From NCBI GenBank assembly GCA_003151115.1, contig PLWS01000003.1:238492-302491 (forward strand): 64,000 nucleotides of DNA, in the 5' to 3' direction. Under the pieces are notes generated by a model that was not told the origin of the DNA, made no database searches, and was given only the letters and a program-made list of their open reading frames with translations. The stretch is from Vulcanimicrobiota bacterium. Its GTDB lineage: Bacteria; Vulcanimicrobiota; Vulcanimicrobiia; Vulcanimicrobiales; Vulcanimicrobiaceae. A program made the position numbers and the translations under genes. Shown here piece by piece: positions 36,653 to 45,692 of this stretch (the first letter of the stretch is position 1; every line of letters begins with the position of its first letter).

Positions 36653-36928
36653 GTGCCGCGCAGATATAACAATACTGACATTATGGCCGCGCTCGTCGAT
36701 CTTAAGGACGGCGTAACCCGGCGTTTTGAGAGTGTCGATAAGCGAAGCGACGACATCATGGCCGCCCTCATCGATTTTAGGGATGCCGTGGTTCAGCGTT
36801 TTGAGAGCATCGATAAGAGATTCGAGGCAGTCGACCGGCGATTCGATTCGCTCGAGTATGGCTTGAACAAGCGCTTCGATTCAGTCGATCTGCGGTTCGA
36901 CGTTTTCGAAAGGCGTGTCAGGCTCTAG
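36653..36928 (+). CDS. Small coiled-coil protein with heptad-like repeats
   Basis: 91 aa starting at GTG 36653. The sequence repeats a unit like RFESVDKRFDxV about five times (RFESVDKR, RFESIDKRFEAVDRRFDSLE, KRFDSVDLRFDVFE), so most of it should be one long amphipathic coiled coil. DIMAAL appears twice as a spacing motif. Such small proteins occur beside phage holins or as oligomerisation modules. It overlaps the thioredoxin-like gene end by 4 nt. Confidence 0.6.
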   Translation: MPRRYNNTDIMAALVDLKDGVTRRFESVDKRSDDIMAALIDFRDAVVQRFESIDKRFEAVDRRFDSLEYGLNKRFDSVDLRFDVFERRVRL

Positions 36929-37455
36929 AGCAGCGCTAGCGCTTTGGCCGCATGGGCCATGTTCAGCTGAATCGCCGGATTAAGGCCCTGCCACGTGGCG
37001 CGAATGCGCCCGCGCGCGTCGATCACGACCATGGTCGGAAACCCATCGAGCTGAAAGAACCCGCGCGAGAGCGCGCGCGGATCGATGACGACGTTGACCA
37101 GTGCGTTTTGGCGCGCAAACGCTGCGGCCAGCTCGCGCGGTTCGCCGACGTCAACCGGAACCACCCGCACCTGGGGATGCGACCGCGCGAACGACTCCAC
37201 CAGCGGCAATGAGATCCGGCACGGCGTACACCAGGTCGCGTAGAACTCTAGGAAGACGACGCGGCCACGCTGTCTCTCCAGCGAGAACGGCGCGCCGGAG
37301 AGCGTCTGGAAATGCACTGCCGGCGCCGGATATGCGGTGTTCTCGGGCAAAAAGCGCGGCGCGACGAGGAGCCGGTAAGCGATAAATATGACGAGCGCGA
37401 TCGCCAGCGCATCGAAGATCAGCCGCGGATTCGCGAAGCGCCGCAAGAAACTCAT
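36925..37455 (-). CDS. Membrane-anchored thioredoxin-like protein (TlpA/ResA type)
   Basis: 176 aa from ATG 37455. An N-terminal transmembrane anchor (FDALAIALVIFIAYRLLV) is followed by a redoxin domain with the active site FYATWCTPCRISLP and the cis-Pro in DGFPTMVVID. It should act on the periplasmic side, reducing cytochrome c or other Cys pairs. The ATG overlaps the thiolase stop (ATGA). Confidence 0.9.
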   Translation of the reverse strand: MSFLRRFANPRLIFDALAIALVIFIAYRLLVAPRFLPENTAYPAPAVHFQTLSGAPFSLERQRGRVVFLEFYATWCTPCRISLPLVESFARSHPQVRVVPVDVGEPRELAAAFARQNALVNVVIDPRALSRGFFQLDGFPTMVVIDARGRIRATWQGLNPAIQLNMAHAAKALALL

Positions 37456-38654
37456 TCGGAACTGAAAACTGCCGCGATGCCTTGACCGCCGCCGATGCAC
37501 GCCGACGCCACCGCGTATCCGCCGCTGCCTAGCCGCAGGTGGTGCAGCGCCGTGTACGCCAGCCGCGCTCCCGACGCGCCCAGCGGATGACCGAGGGCAA
37601 TTGCGCCGCCGTGCGGGTTGAGCCGCGCGTCGTAAAACTGCGGAGCGTATTGCATCTCTTTCAAACATGCGAGCACTTGCGGTGCGAAGGCCTCGTTAAT
37701 TTCGATCGCGGAGACGTCGTCGCGTTTGATGCCGGCATCGGCCAACGCTTTCGGAATCGCGACGGCGGGTCCAATTCCCATAATATCGGGATCGACGCCG
37801 ACAACGCTGGCTCCGGCGAGTCTGCCGATCCAAGCCAGACCATCGGCCTGCGCCTGACGCACCGTCGTAAGCACGACGGCGGCGGCTCCGTCGGTGATTC
37901 CGCTCGCGTTGCCCGGCGTGACGACGCCGTCTTTGCGAAACCTCGGCGGCAATTTTGCGAGCTTCTCCATCGAAAGGCCCGCCCGCGGCCCCTCGTCCTT
38001 TTCGACGGAAACCGGTTGTCCTTTGGCGTCGCGCGTCTGCACCGCGACGATCTCTTCGGAAAAATATCCGTCGTCTTGCGCGCTGCTCGCGCGCTCCTGC
38101 GAACGCAGGGCGAACTCATCGCACGCCTCGCGCGCGATCGCGTAACGCTCGGCAAGGTTTTCGGCGGTTATCGCCATCGGCAGGCCGTTGTATGAATCGG
38201 TCAGCGCCTCCCAGAGAGTATCTTCGAATTTGGTGCCCGCACCGAGCGGAAAACCTTTGCGCGCACCCCGCACGACGTGCGGGGCCTGGCTCATCGATTC
38301 GGTGCCCCCGGCGAGCGCATAAGTGCTTTGCCCCAACCGCAGAGAGTTGGCCGCGGTGAGAATCGCCTGCAGTCCGCTTCCGCACAGACGGTTGAGCGTC
38401 AGCGCCGGGACGCCGATGGAAATGCCCGCGCGCAAGGCAGCATGGCGCGCCAGGTAGATCGCGTCGGCACTCGTTTGCATGACGTTACCGAAGACGACGT
38501 CGTCGATACGATCTTTCGGAACGCCGCTGCGCGCGATCGCGCCTTCCCCCGCCGCCACCGCAAGGTCGGTAGCAGTGAGTTCGGCCAGCGCACCGCCGAA
38601 GTTGCCGAACGGCGTCCGCGCTCCCGCGAGAATCACGACATCGTTTTCGGTCAC
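37452..38654 (-). CDS. Acetyl-CoA C-acetyltransferase (thiolase)
   Basis: 400 aa. The nucleophilic Cys is in LNRLCGSGLQAI, the catalytic His in NPHGGAIALGHPLGASGAR and the second Cys in ASACIGGGQGIAAVF. The length fits biosynthetic/degradative thiolase II. It condenses or cleaves acetoacetyl-CoA; with the enoyl-CoA hydratase at 34.8 kb it may belong to short-chain acyl-CoA metabolism. Confidence 0.95.
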   Translation of the reverse strand: MTENDVVILAGARTPFGNFGGALAELTATDLAVAAGEGAIARSGVPKDRIDDVVFGNVMQTSADAIYLARHAALRAGISIGVPALTLNRLCGSGLQAILTAANSLRLGQSTYALAGGTESMSQAPHVVRGARKGFPLGAGTKFEDTLWEALTDSYNGLPMAITAENLAERYAIAREACDEFALRSQERASSAQDDGYFSEEIVAVQTRDAKGQPVSVEKDEGPRAGLSMEKLAKLPPRFRKDGVVTPGNASGITDGAAAVVLTTVRQAQADGLAWIGRLAGASVVGVDPDIMGIGPAVAIPKALADAGIKRDDVSAIEINEAFAPQVLACLKEMQYAPQFYDARLNPHGGAIALGHPLGASGARLAYTALHHLRLGSGGYAVASACIGGGQGIAAVFSSE

Positions 38655-38728
38655 GGCTCCAGCCTACAACGGTGGGCAACCAGCGCCCTTGCAGGCGACC
38701 GCCGGAAAACCCCCAAATCACAGGCCCG

Positions 38729-39676
38729 ATGCCAATGAACAGGCCCGCGGCGATAACAATGGACGCCCGCTCCTTGCAGCCCGCAACCCGCACCGAACAA
38801 ATTCTCGAGGCGTTTGACAAACTCGCCATCAACTCGATCCTTGAATTGAACGAGGAAAGCGATCCGCGCGCGCTGCGCAACGAGCTCGCCCAGCTGCGCC
38901 CGGGAAAGTTTTCGTGGGACGCGCGCAACCTCGGCTCCAACCGGTGGACGATCCGCGTCGAGCGCATCGACGAAAACGCCGAACCCGAAGCCCTGCTTCA
39001 GCACGTCGCCCCGTTCGGCAGCGCGAAAGCCGCGACGCTGCGCGACTTGGCCCGCCAAATGACGGAGCGAACCTACCGCGCCGGCGAAACGATTTTCGAC
39101 GAAGGCGAAGTGTGGCCGTATCTGGGCGTCGTGAAATCCGGGAAGGTTATCCTGACGCTGCTCTCCCCCGACGGAAAGACGCATACGCTAGGCGAGCGGC
39201 TGACGCACGACACGCTCAACGACAGCGGCACTTTCGATCAGGGCGGCGCGACGACGCGCACCGAGGCGCTGACCGACGCAACGGTTTTCACGATCCCGAG
39301 CGAAGCCGTTTTGCATGCGTGCCGGAACGACGCCGAACTCGCGCTCGGATTTCTTTCAGAAGCTTCGCAGGCTCGCCGCCGTTCGATCGACACGATTGCC
39401 GACTTGGCGTTCGCGCACGTGTTGCAGCGGGTTGCCAAATTCTTGCTCGGTTATGCACGGGCTTCGGTCGGCATGACGCGGGGGCTGCCCGGCGTCGAGA
39501 ACCTTTCCCAGGCGCAGATTGCAGCCGCGGCCGGGACCGTGCGCGACATGGCGGCGCGCGCTCTGCTGCGTCTCAAGAACGCGGGCGCAGTCGAACTCGA
39601 TCGCGGACGCGTGAAAGCTATCGATCGCGCCAAGCTCGAAGCCTTCGCGCAAAACGTGCAGGCGCCGCCTGTTTAA
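38729..39676 (+). CDS. Crp/Fnr-type regulator with N-terminal DUF2249 domain
   Basis: About 315 aa. Residues ~10-75 match DUF2249 (MDARSLQPATRTEQILEAFD, ending FSWDARNLGSNRWTIRVERI). A cyclic-nucleotide-type sensor domain follows (YRAGETIFDEGEVWPYLGVV), then a Crp-type HTH near the end (LSQAQIAAAAGTVRDMAARAL). DUF2249 is usually a free-standing small protein near nitric-oxide and hemerythrin genes, so its fusion to a regulator suggests redox or NO sensing. No Fnr-like Cys cluster is present. The start may also be the ATG at 38735 or 38759. Confidence 0.85.
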   Translation: MPMNRPAAITMDARSLQPATRTEQILEAFDKLAINSILELNEESDPRALRNELAQLRPGKFSWDARNLGSNRWTIRVERIDENAEPEALLQHVAPFGSAKAATLRDLARQMTERTYRAGETIFDEGEVWPYLGVVKSGKVILTLLSPDGKTHTLGERLTHDTLNDSGTFDQGGATTRTEALTDATVFTIPSEAVLHACRNDAELALGFLSEASQARRRSIDTIADLAFAHVLQRVAKFLLGYARASVGMTRGLPGVENLSQAQIAAAAGTVRDMAARALLRLKNAGAVELDRGRVKAIDRAKLEAFAQNVQAPPV

Positions 39677-39682
39677 CGCGGT

Positions 39683-40672
39683 TTATTGCGGAGTCGTCGC
39701 GGAAGCGACAGCTTTTAAGGCTTGCGCAAACGACGCGACGGACACGACCTGGATTCCCGGTGTGTCTTTTATCTCGGCATAGTTCTCCGCCGGGACGAGG
39801 AAAAGCGTAGCGTCGGCGTTACGCGCCGCGGCAATTTTTTGCGCCGCGCCTTCGATCGGCCCAACGCTTCCGTCATAGGCAATGGTGCCGGTGCCGGCGA
39901 TGCGCAGCGCGGCCGGCAGCGGGTCGCGTTTGAGCGAACGGTAGATCTCGAGCGCAAACATGAGCCCGCCGGAGCTCCCGGCGACGTGCGGCAGATTATA
40001 GTGGACCGCAACCGGTAAACGCGGCGGTTCGACGATCGTCGTCAGGTAGGTGCCGAGCACGGTGCGGCCGCGATACGCACCCGTTTTTACGCGCACGGTG
40101 CGGGCGGAGCCCTGCCGGAGTACCGCGACGCTAACGACCGTTCCGGCCTTGATTGTGCGCATCACTTCGGCTAGGCGCGCTCCGGTCGCTACCGGTTTTC
40201 CATTTATTGCTGCGATGACATCCATTGAACGCAGCACGCGCGAGGCGTCCGAGTGTGCCGAAAAATACAGAACCATCACCCGGCTTCGCGGCGCGGGTAC
40301 GCGGTATCCGGCGGTCCGCTCGGCAACCGCCGCCGCAATCGTTTGACTCTCGCTCATCGCGTCGCGCTCGGCGTCCTCGTATTGCGTGGCCGTGATGCCG
40401 CGCGGCAACACATCGTCGGTCCAAATAACGCGCACTCCGGGCGTGAATGCGCTTAGCAGTTCGAGCGGCGTCACGCGCGTCGCAAATCGTACGTCGGTCA
40501 AATACAGGTGCGTCTGCGGGGAAAGGCCGGCCAGCGAAACGACGTCGCTCAGATCGAGCGCGCGTCCGGGAAGAATGAGCGAATATGGCGTCGGCGCAAA
40601 CGCGCAGATCAGCGCCACGACCGCGAGTGCAGCGTAGATCGCCACCCGGTTGCGCGCGAGCCTCACCCGCAT
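39683..40672 (-). CDS. Membrane-anchored PDZ/Lon-type serine protease (YlbL-like)
   Basis: 329 aa. One N-terminal transmembrane anchor (IYAALAVVALICAFAPTPY), a PDZ domain in the middle (VIAAINGKPVATGARLAEVM) and a C-terminal Lon S16 domain. The catalytic Ser lies in AGSSGGLMFALEIY and the Lys in GAAQKIAAARNA. Homologues in Gram-positives degrade membrane-associated substrates. It precedes a coiled-coil protein and coaD, a common neighbourhood for YlbL relatives. Confidence 0.88.
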   Translation of the reverse strand: MRVRLARNRVAIYAALAVVALICAFAPTPYSLILPGRALDLSDVVSLAGLSPQTHLYLTDVRFATRVTPLELLSAFTPGVRVIWTDDVLPRGITATQYEDAERDAMSESQTIAAAVAERTAGYRVPAPRSRVMVLYFSAHSDASRVLRSMDVIAAINGKPVATGARLAEVMRTIKAGTVVSVAVLRQGSARTVRVKTGAYRGRTVLGTYLTTIVEPPRLPVAVHYNLPHVAGSSGGLMFALEIYRSLKRDPLPAALRIAGTGTIAYDGSVGPIEGAAQKIAAARNADATLFLVPAENYAEIKDTPGIQVVSVASFAQALKAVASATTPQ

Positions 40673-40679
40673 GCCGAGG

Positions 40680-41237
40680 CTATTGGACGACTTCTACCGA
40701 TTCGAGCTGGGTCGTCTCGTCGGCGGCTTGAGCGTCGAATGCGGCGCGCTTGCTCTTGGCCGCTGCATCGGCCATCGGCTGCGCCGGCTCCGCCGGGGCA
40801 CGCGGCGCAAGCGCTTCACGCCCTTTACGAATAGAGCCGAGCGCGCCGGCCAACCGGTTCTCTAGCGAGCCGAGCGTTTGCAGCGCGTACTGATCGGCGC
40901 CCTCGCGCACTTTTCTGCCGCGTTCTTCCGCCTCTTTTAAAATGACGTCCGCCGTGGTTCGCGCGCGCTGAACGATCTCGTGCTCGTCGAGGAGCTCCTC
41001 GTGTTTGCTCGCGGCTTCGGTGACGATCGTTTGGGCCTTTTCCTGCGCGGCACGCAGCATCCGGTCTTGGCCTTTTGCAATGATTTTCGCGCGCCCCATC
41101 TCTTCCGGTAGCGACGAGCGTATCTTTTCGACGAATTCCATCAGCCGCTCTTCGCTAAGGATGCGGTAGCCCGCGGGCAGCCACGTACCATCATGTACGA
41201 AAGTCTCCAGTTTGTCCAAGACGCGATAGACCGACAT
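40680..41237 (-). CDS. Coiled-coil protein (ATP synthase subunit b/DivIVA-like pattern)
   Basis: 185 aa. The first ~45 residues are a compact start (MSVYRVLDKLETFV), then a long charged helix with alternating Ala/Glu/Lys (AQEKAQTIVTEAASKHEELL; ILKEAEERGRKVREGADQ), and a low-complexity C-terminus. Proteins of this type often sit next to coaD, as here, 12 nt away. The function is not established; DivIVA-like scaffolding is one possibility. Confidence 0.6.
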   Translation of the reverse strand: MSVYRVLDKLETFVHDGTWLPAGYRILSEERLMEFVEKIRSSLPEEMGRAKIIAKGQDRMLRAAQEKAQTIVTEAASKHEELLDEHEIVQRARTTADVILKEAEERGRKVREGADQYALQTLGSLENRLAGALGSIRKGREALAPRAPAEPAQPMADAAAKSKRAAFDAQAADETTQLESVEVVQ

Positions 41238-41249
41238 TGATTTCCTCCG

Positions 41250-41765
41250 TTATGTTGTGCGCAAGGTCGCGCGTTTGGCCGCCATGAGCCGCATCACCGG
41301 ATCCGGCACGAGCGCGGCAACGTCGCCGCCGAGAAAGAACACTTCTTTGACGATGCTGGAGCTGACGAACGAATATCGCTGATCCGACATCAGGAACATC
41401 GTGTCGACGTCGGAAAGTGCGCGGTTCATGAGCGCGGTCGACATCTCGCTCTCGAAGTCAGAGACCACGCGCAAGCCTTTGATGATGACGGCCGCGCGCT
41501 GCTCGCGAACGTAGTCGGCCAGCAATCCGCGAAAGTGCTCGACGCGCACGTTGGCCAGGTTTTTGACGCAGTCCCGAATCATCGCTTCGCGCTCTTCGAG
41601 CGTGAACATCGGTTCCCGCTTTTGCGGATTGACGACGACCGCCACGATCAGTTCTCCAAAGCAGCGTGCCGCGCGTTCGATGACGTCGAGATGTCCGTTG
41701 GTTGGCGGGTCGAACGAGCCGGGGTAGACGGCTCGCGTTGCGCAGGAGGCTCGGCCGTCGGTCAT
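41250..41765 (-). CDS. coaD: Pantetheine-phosphate adenylyltransferase
   Basis: 171 aa nucleotidyltransferase for the penultimate step of coenzyme A synthesis. YPGSFDPPTNGHLDVIERAA carries the TxGH-like active site and SQRYSFVSSSIVKEVF (in the form SDQRYSFVSSSIVKE) the ISSxxVRE-like motif. The length is standard. The start overlaps the rsmD stop by 4 nt, so both are translated together. Confidence 0.96.
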   Translation of the reverse strand: MTDGRASCATRAVYPGSFDPPTNGHLDVIERAARCFGELIVAVVVNPQKREPMFTLEEREAMIRDCVKNLANVRVEHFRGLLADYVREQRAAVIIKGLRVVSDFESEMSTALMNRALSDVDTMFLMSDQRYSFVSSSIVKEVFFLGGDVAALVPDPVMRLMAAKRATLRTT

Positions 41766-42307
41766 GCTACCGGCGTGAAGAAAGCCAAAGCGACATCGCC
41801 GTAGACTTCTTCCCGCACGCTGCGGTACCCCGGTATCTCGGGAAGAATCATACGCGCGCTGTGCTCGTAAATCACGAACGCGTCGGGCGCGAGCAGCTTA
41901 CGTTCGAGCAGCAGCTTGAACATCTGCATGGGAAGTTCGCCCGCGTACGGCGGATCGGCGTAGACCAAATCGAAAGCCGGGTCGAGACGGTAAAGCGCGC
42001 GATCCACCGGTGCGCCGACGACCGTCACGACGTCGTCGACCCCCATTTCGCGCGCGGCTTCCTGGATCGTCTCAGCCGTTTCCCGGTGGCCTTCGACGCA
42101 TACGACCGAAGCGGCGCCGCGTGACGCTGCCTCGAACCCAATCGCGCCCGTGCCCGCGAAGAGATCGAGAAAGCGCGAGCCCTCGATTCGCGTCTGCAAA
42201 ATCGAAAACAGCGACTCTTTTACGCGGCCCGGCGTCGGCCTGACATTGAACCCTTTTGGTGAGCCGAGTTTGCGGCTGCCCAAATTTCCGCCGGTGATTT
42301 TCGGCAC
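41762..42307 (-). CDS. rsmD: 16S rRNA (guanine(966)-N(2))-methyltransferase
   Basis: 181 aa. GGNLGSRKL and RPTPGRVKESLFSIL open the protein as in RsmD. The SAM site is FLDLFAGTGAIGFEAASRGA and the catalytic motif is DLVYADPPYAGE. The rsmD-coaD pairing is common in bacteria and supports the call. Confidence 0.95.
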   Translation of the reverse strand: MPKITGGNLGSRKLGSPKGFNVRPTPGRVKESLFSILQTRIEGSRFLDLFAGTGAIGFEAASRGAASVVCVEGHRETAETIQEAAREMGVDDVVTVVGAPVDRALYRLDPAFDLVYADPPYAGELPMQMFKLLLERKLLAPDAFVIYEHSARMILPEIPGYRSVREEVYGDVALAFFTPVA

Positions 42308-42319
42308 GCTCGCATTCTT

Positions 42320-42997
42320 CTACAACAGCGCAAGCAGTTCCGCGAGCCTGTGGATAACTGCGCTGGGCTCGGGCAGTTCGGGCGCATACGACACGTCCTC
42401 GGCATCGAACCAAATTCCGGACATGCCGGCCGAGATAGCGGCAGCCACATCACCGCGCGGATTGTCCCCTACATAGGCGATCTCATGCGGATCCGTTTTC
42501 AGCGCTCCCGCCAAAACGGCAAATGCCTCAAGTTGGGGTTTCTGCGCACCGATCGTGTCGCTTACCAGCACCGGGCCGGCGAACTGCAGCTGCCGCGCCT
42601 TCTCTTGCTGAAGCGGTGACCACCCGTTGCTCAAGATGGCGCACGCGATCCCGCGCCGCTGCAGCTCGCCGAGCACTTCGCGAGCGTCAGGCTGCGCGAC
42701 GAAAAATTCCGGCATGCTCTCGAGCGCCATCTGTTTGTAGCGCTCGACCCACGCACCAGGCGTGCGCGCTCCGCGTTCGGCGGCGAAGCGCTCCACCGCT
42801 TGGTCGATCGAACAGACTCCGGAGCGCTGGCGTTCGAGCAGTTCGTCAATGCGGGCGCTCTCCTGCGCGAGCGTGCCTAAGCTCTTCGCACCGTCGTTAC
42901 ACATGGCGTCGAGCAGTCGCAGGAACGCGACGCGTTCGAGTTTGTTGTCGATCCCCAGCGTGTGGTCGATATCGAACCCCAATGCGCTAAAGTGCAT
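42320..42997 (-). CDS. HAD-superfamily hydrolase
   Basis: 225 aa. Motif I reads LGFDIDHTLGIDNK, motif II CAILSNGWSP, and motif IV YVGDNPRGDVAAAISAG; a helical cap lies between. Probable small-molecule phosphatase; specificity unknown. It follows the M16 peptidase and precedes rsmD on the same strand. Confidence 0.85.
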   Translation of the reverse strand: MHFSALGFDIDHTLGIDNKLERVAFLRLLDAMCNDGAKSLGTLAQESARIDELLERQRSGVCSIDQAVERFAAERGARTPGAWVERYKQMALESMPEFFVAQPDAREVLGELQRRGIACAILSNGWSPLQQEKARQLQFAGPVLVSDTIGAQKPQLEAFAVLAGALKTDPHEIAYVGDNPRGDVAAAISAGMSGIWFDAEDVSYAPELPEPSAVIHRLAELLALL

Positions 42998-43017
42998 TGG
43001 AGTGCTCTGTTTCGTGC

Positions 43018-45681
43018 TTATTTCGGTGCGGGGCCGGTGACGATGCGCACGAAATCACCCGGCCGTATCCACCTGCGCATGGCGCCCGAGATTTGCGCCG
43101 GCGTCACCGCGAGCTCGCGGCGCGCGTCGATCAGATTCTGATCGAGCGGCAATCCGAAAGACGCGTACCGGTGCAGGATCTGGCCGACACCGTCGTAGCT
43201 TTCCAGCGCGATGGGAATGTCGCCCATGAGCTGCGCTTTCGCACGGAGCAAGCGATCGGTGGCGACGGGCTGCGTTTGCATACGGCGCAAATCTGCAACG
43301 GCCAGCTGTTGCGCCGGCACGATCTTGTTCGGATCCGACCCGTATCCCAAGCTAAACGTCGAGCGCGTTTTTCCGGTGCTCAGCGAGCTCGAAACGTAAT
43401 AAACGTATCCTCTGACCTCGCGCAAATCGTGGTAGAGTAGCGACGAGTAGAAACCACCACTGAGAATCGTATTTGCAACCTGCAGCGCGGGCCAATCCGC
43501 CCCCGTGCGTTTCACTGCCGTCGTTTCGATCAGAGTGACCGTAGATTGAACGCGGCCGGTGGCGGGCACGTTGGTCGCGCTGGCTTTGTTCGGAGGAACG
43601 GGCGGCGGCTCGGTCTGCGGCTTGGGCCCGCTCGCGCTCCATCCGCCGAAGTATTTCGCGATCACTTGCCGGGCGCGCGCCGGCGTAACGTCGCCGACGA
43701 CCACGATCGTCGTGAGATCCGGGCGGTACGCGGTCGCATAATACTGCTTGACGTCGTCGAGCGATATCCCCGTCATCGTTGCGACCGAGTCAAATCGCTG
43801 CGCGGGATCGTTGGCCGGATACAATGCCTTCGCCGTGGCAACGGCCGCCAAATGATCCGGCGACGTGGCTTCACCGGTAAGTCCGCCGATCTCTTGGCCC
43901 TTGACGATCGTAAAGTATTGCGGAACGAAGCGAGGATGGAGTTCGTTGTCGGCCAGCAATTGTGCCGCGCGGTCGAAATTCGCGCTCAAGGCTTGGATGC
44001 TGAATGACGTCCCGCCGGACTCATTGGCCGCGATTGCATCGAGCGCTTGTTGGTATGGGAGCCGGTCCAGCGAGCTGGTCCCGTAGTTGAACAGATCGTC
44101 CGTCAGCGAACCGACGCCCTCTTTTCCGGGCGGTGCTTGCACTTGCTCGTCGTTTTCGATCTCGCCCGTCACGCTGACGGTTTGCGTCGAGTGATCGGGT
44201 TGGACGATGACGCGCAAGCCGTTGGGCAGGACGCTTTGCACCGGGCTCAGCGTTTGAGCCGGGACGCGCAAGTGCGCCAGGATGTTGCGCGCCCAAACGG
44301 GCAACGGTTCGTGTTTGCTTGGCGGGATCGAATTATTTTCTTTGGCCATCGCCCCGCCGCCCGAACTGGTCTTACCGAGATTCTTTGGAACGGCGTACGC
44401 TGCGACGACCTTGTCCGCTCCGAAATTCGCGCGCAGCAGACGGTTGACGTCGGCGGCCGTCACGCGTTTATACGCCGCGATGGTGTCTTGCGGCGAGTTC
44501 AGTCCCTGCACGGCCACCGCATCGCTCCACTCGGTCGCCAAGCCCTCGATGGACGTGGCGTTGTATTCGAGCTGCGCAATCTCGCGCTGAATCGAGGCGC
44601 TCACCAAATCTGCCGGCACGCCCCATTTCCGGTAGTTTTCGATGACGCTGCGGAGCAGTTTGTCGGCATCTTCGGGTTTGCTCGTAACGGGAACGACGAT
44701 GTAGGCCAGCCCCACGGAAAGATCGCCGTACGGCTCGAGCGCGAATCCGGTGCCGAGCGCCTTGCCCGTCGCTGTTAGGGCGAAGAGATCTCCGCGCTGA
44801 CTATTGAGCACGTCCGATAGAATGTTGGCCGCGGCAAAGTCTTTGCTGCTGAAGCCGGGCAGCCGGTAGCCCAACAAAACAGCCGTGAACGGCTGATCGG
44901 TAAAATCATGATAGATGTGCGTCTTCAGCGGCTGCGCCTTGACCGGCTGGCGAGGCGGCAGCCTGGCGGCGCTCCAGTCGCCGAAGAGCTGTTTGACGCG
45001 CGCGATCGTCGATGGGCCATCCACATCGCCCACGATCACATACACCGCATTGTTTGGGTGATACCATTTGTGATAGAGCGCCTGAATCTGCGGCGCGTTG
45101 ATCGTGTGAGCGAAATCGTACACGGTTCCGAGCCCATTGTTCGCGTATGGCGTTCCGGCGAGCAGCGTTTGCTGCATCTTGGTCTGAAGCCGGTAGAAAG
45201 CGTTGCTGTTGTCCGATGTGACTTCTTGCGTGATCGCCTTCCGCTCGTCGTTCCACTGCTGCTGCGATAGGAGCGCGCCGGTGGCACGCGAGCGCTCGAG
45301 ACGAAGCGCGATGTCGAGATATTGGGCGGGTACGGTAAAGAAATACTGCGTGATCGCGCTTTGCGTATCCGCATTGAACGCTCCACCGGTGATGTCGACC
45401 GTATCCATGAACTGCGACGACGAGAGTGTTTGGCTTCCACGAAACATCATGTGTTCGAGGGCGTGCGCTTGGCCGGCAATCGTCTGATCGTTCGATCCGA
45501 CGCGATAGTTCAGCATCGTCGTGACTACCGGCGCGAGCTTATCGCTCACCACGACGACCTTCAGCCCGTTAGAGAGCGTTGCGCGGGTGACGGTCAGCGA
45601 CCCCGCGCGCGCCGGCGCAAAACAGACGAGCGCGGCGGCCGCGCAAATGATGGCAGCGGAGCGGATACGGAAGCTTTTCAT
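43018..45681 (-). CDS. M16-family zinc metallopeptidase (two-domain, exported)
   Basis: About 887 aa from ATG 45681. A signal peptide (SAAIICAAAALVCFAPARA) directs it to the periplasm. The first domain has the inverted zinc motif HALEHMMF and the downstream Glu region. The second domain, after a linker rich in Pro, lacks it, as is usual for PqqL-like two-domain enzymes. It degrades peptides; substrate unknown. An upstream ATG at 45696 is possible. It follows recG by a few nucleotides. Confidence 0.9.
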   Translation of the reverse strand: MKSFRIRSAAIICAAAALVCFAPARAGSLTVTRATLSNGLKVVVVSDKLAPVVTTMLNYRVGSNDQTIAGQAHALEHMMFRGSQTLSSSQFMDTVDITGGAFNADTQSAITQYFFTVPAQYLDIALRLERSRATGALLSQQQWNDERKAITQEVTSDNSNAFYRLQTKMQQTLLAGTPYANNGLGTVYDFAHTINAPQIQALYHKWYHPNNAVYVIVGDVDGPSTIARVKQLFGDWSAARLPPRQPVKAQPLKTHIYHDFTDQPFTAVLLGYRLPGFSSKDFAAANILSDVLNSQRGDLFALTATGKALGTGFALEPYGDLSVGLAYIVVPVTSKPEDADKLLRSVIENYRKWGVPADLVSASIQREIAQLEYNATSIEGLATEWSDAVAVQGLNSPQDTIAAYKRVTAADVNRLLRANFGADKVVAAYAVPKNLGKTSSGGGAMAKENNSIPPSKHEPLPVWARNILAHLRVPAQTLSPVQSVLPNGLRVIVQPDHSTQTVSVTGEIENDEQVQAPPGKEGVGSLTDDLFNYGTSSLDRLPYQQALDAIAANESGGTSFSIQALSANFDRAAQLLADNELHPRFVPQYFTIVKGQEIGGLTGEATSPDHLAAVATAKALYPANDPAQRFDSVATMTGISLDDVKQYYATAYRPDLTTIVVVGDVTPARARQVIAKYFGGWSASGPKPQTEPPPVPPNKASATNVPATGRVQSTVTLIETTAVKRTGADWPALQVANTILSGGFYSSLLYHDLREVRGYVYYVSSSLSTGKTRSTFSLGYGSDPNKIVPAQQLAVADLRRMQTQPVATDRLLRAKAQLMGDIPIALESYDGVGQILHRYASFGLPLDQNLIDARRELAVTPAQISGAMRRWIRPGDFVRIVTGPAPK

Positions 45682-45692
45682 GGCGGGCGGCT

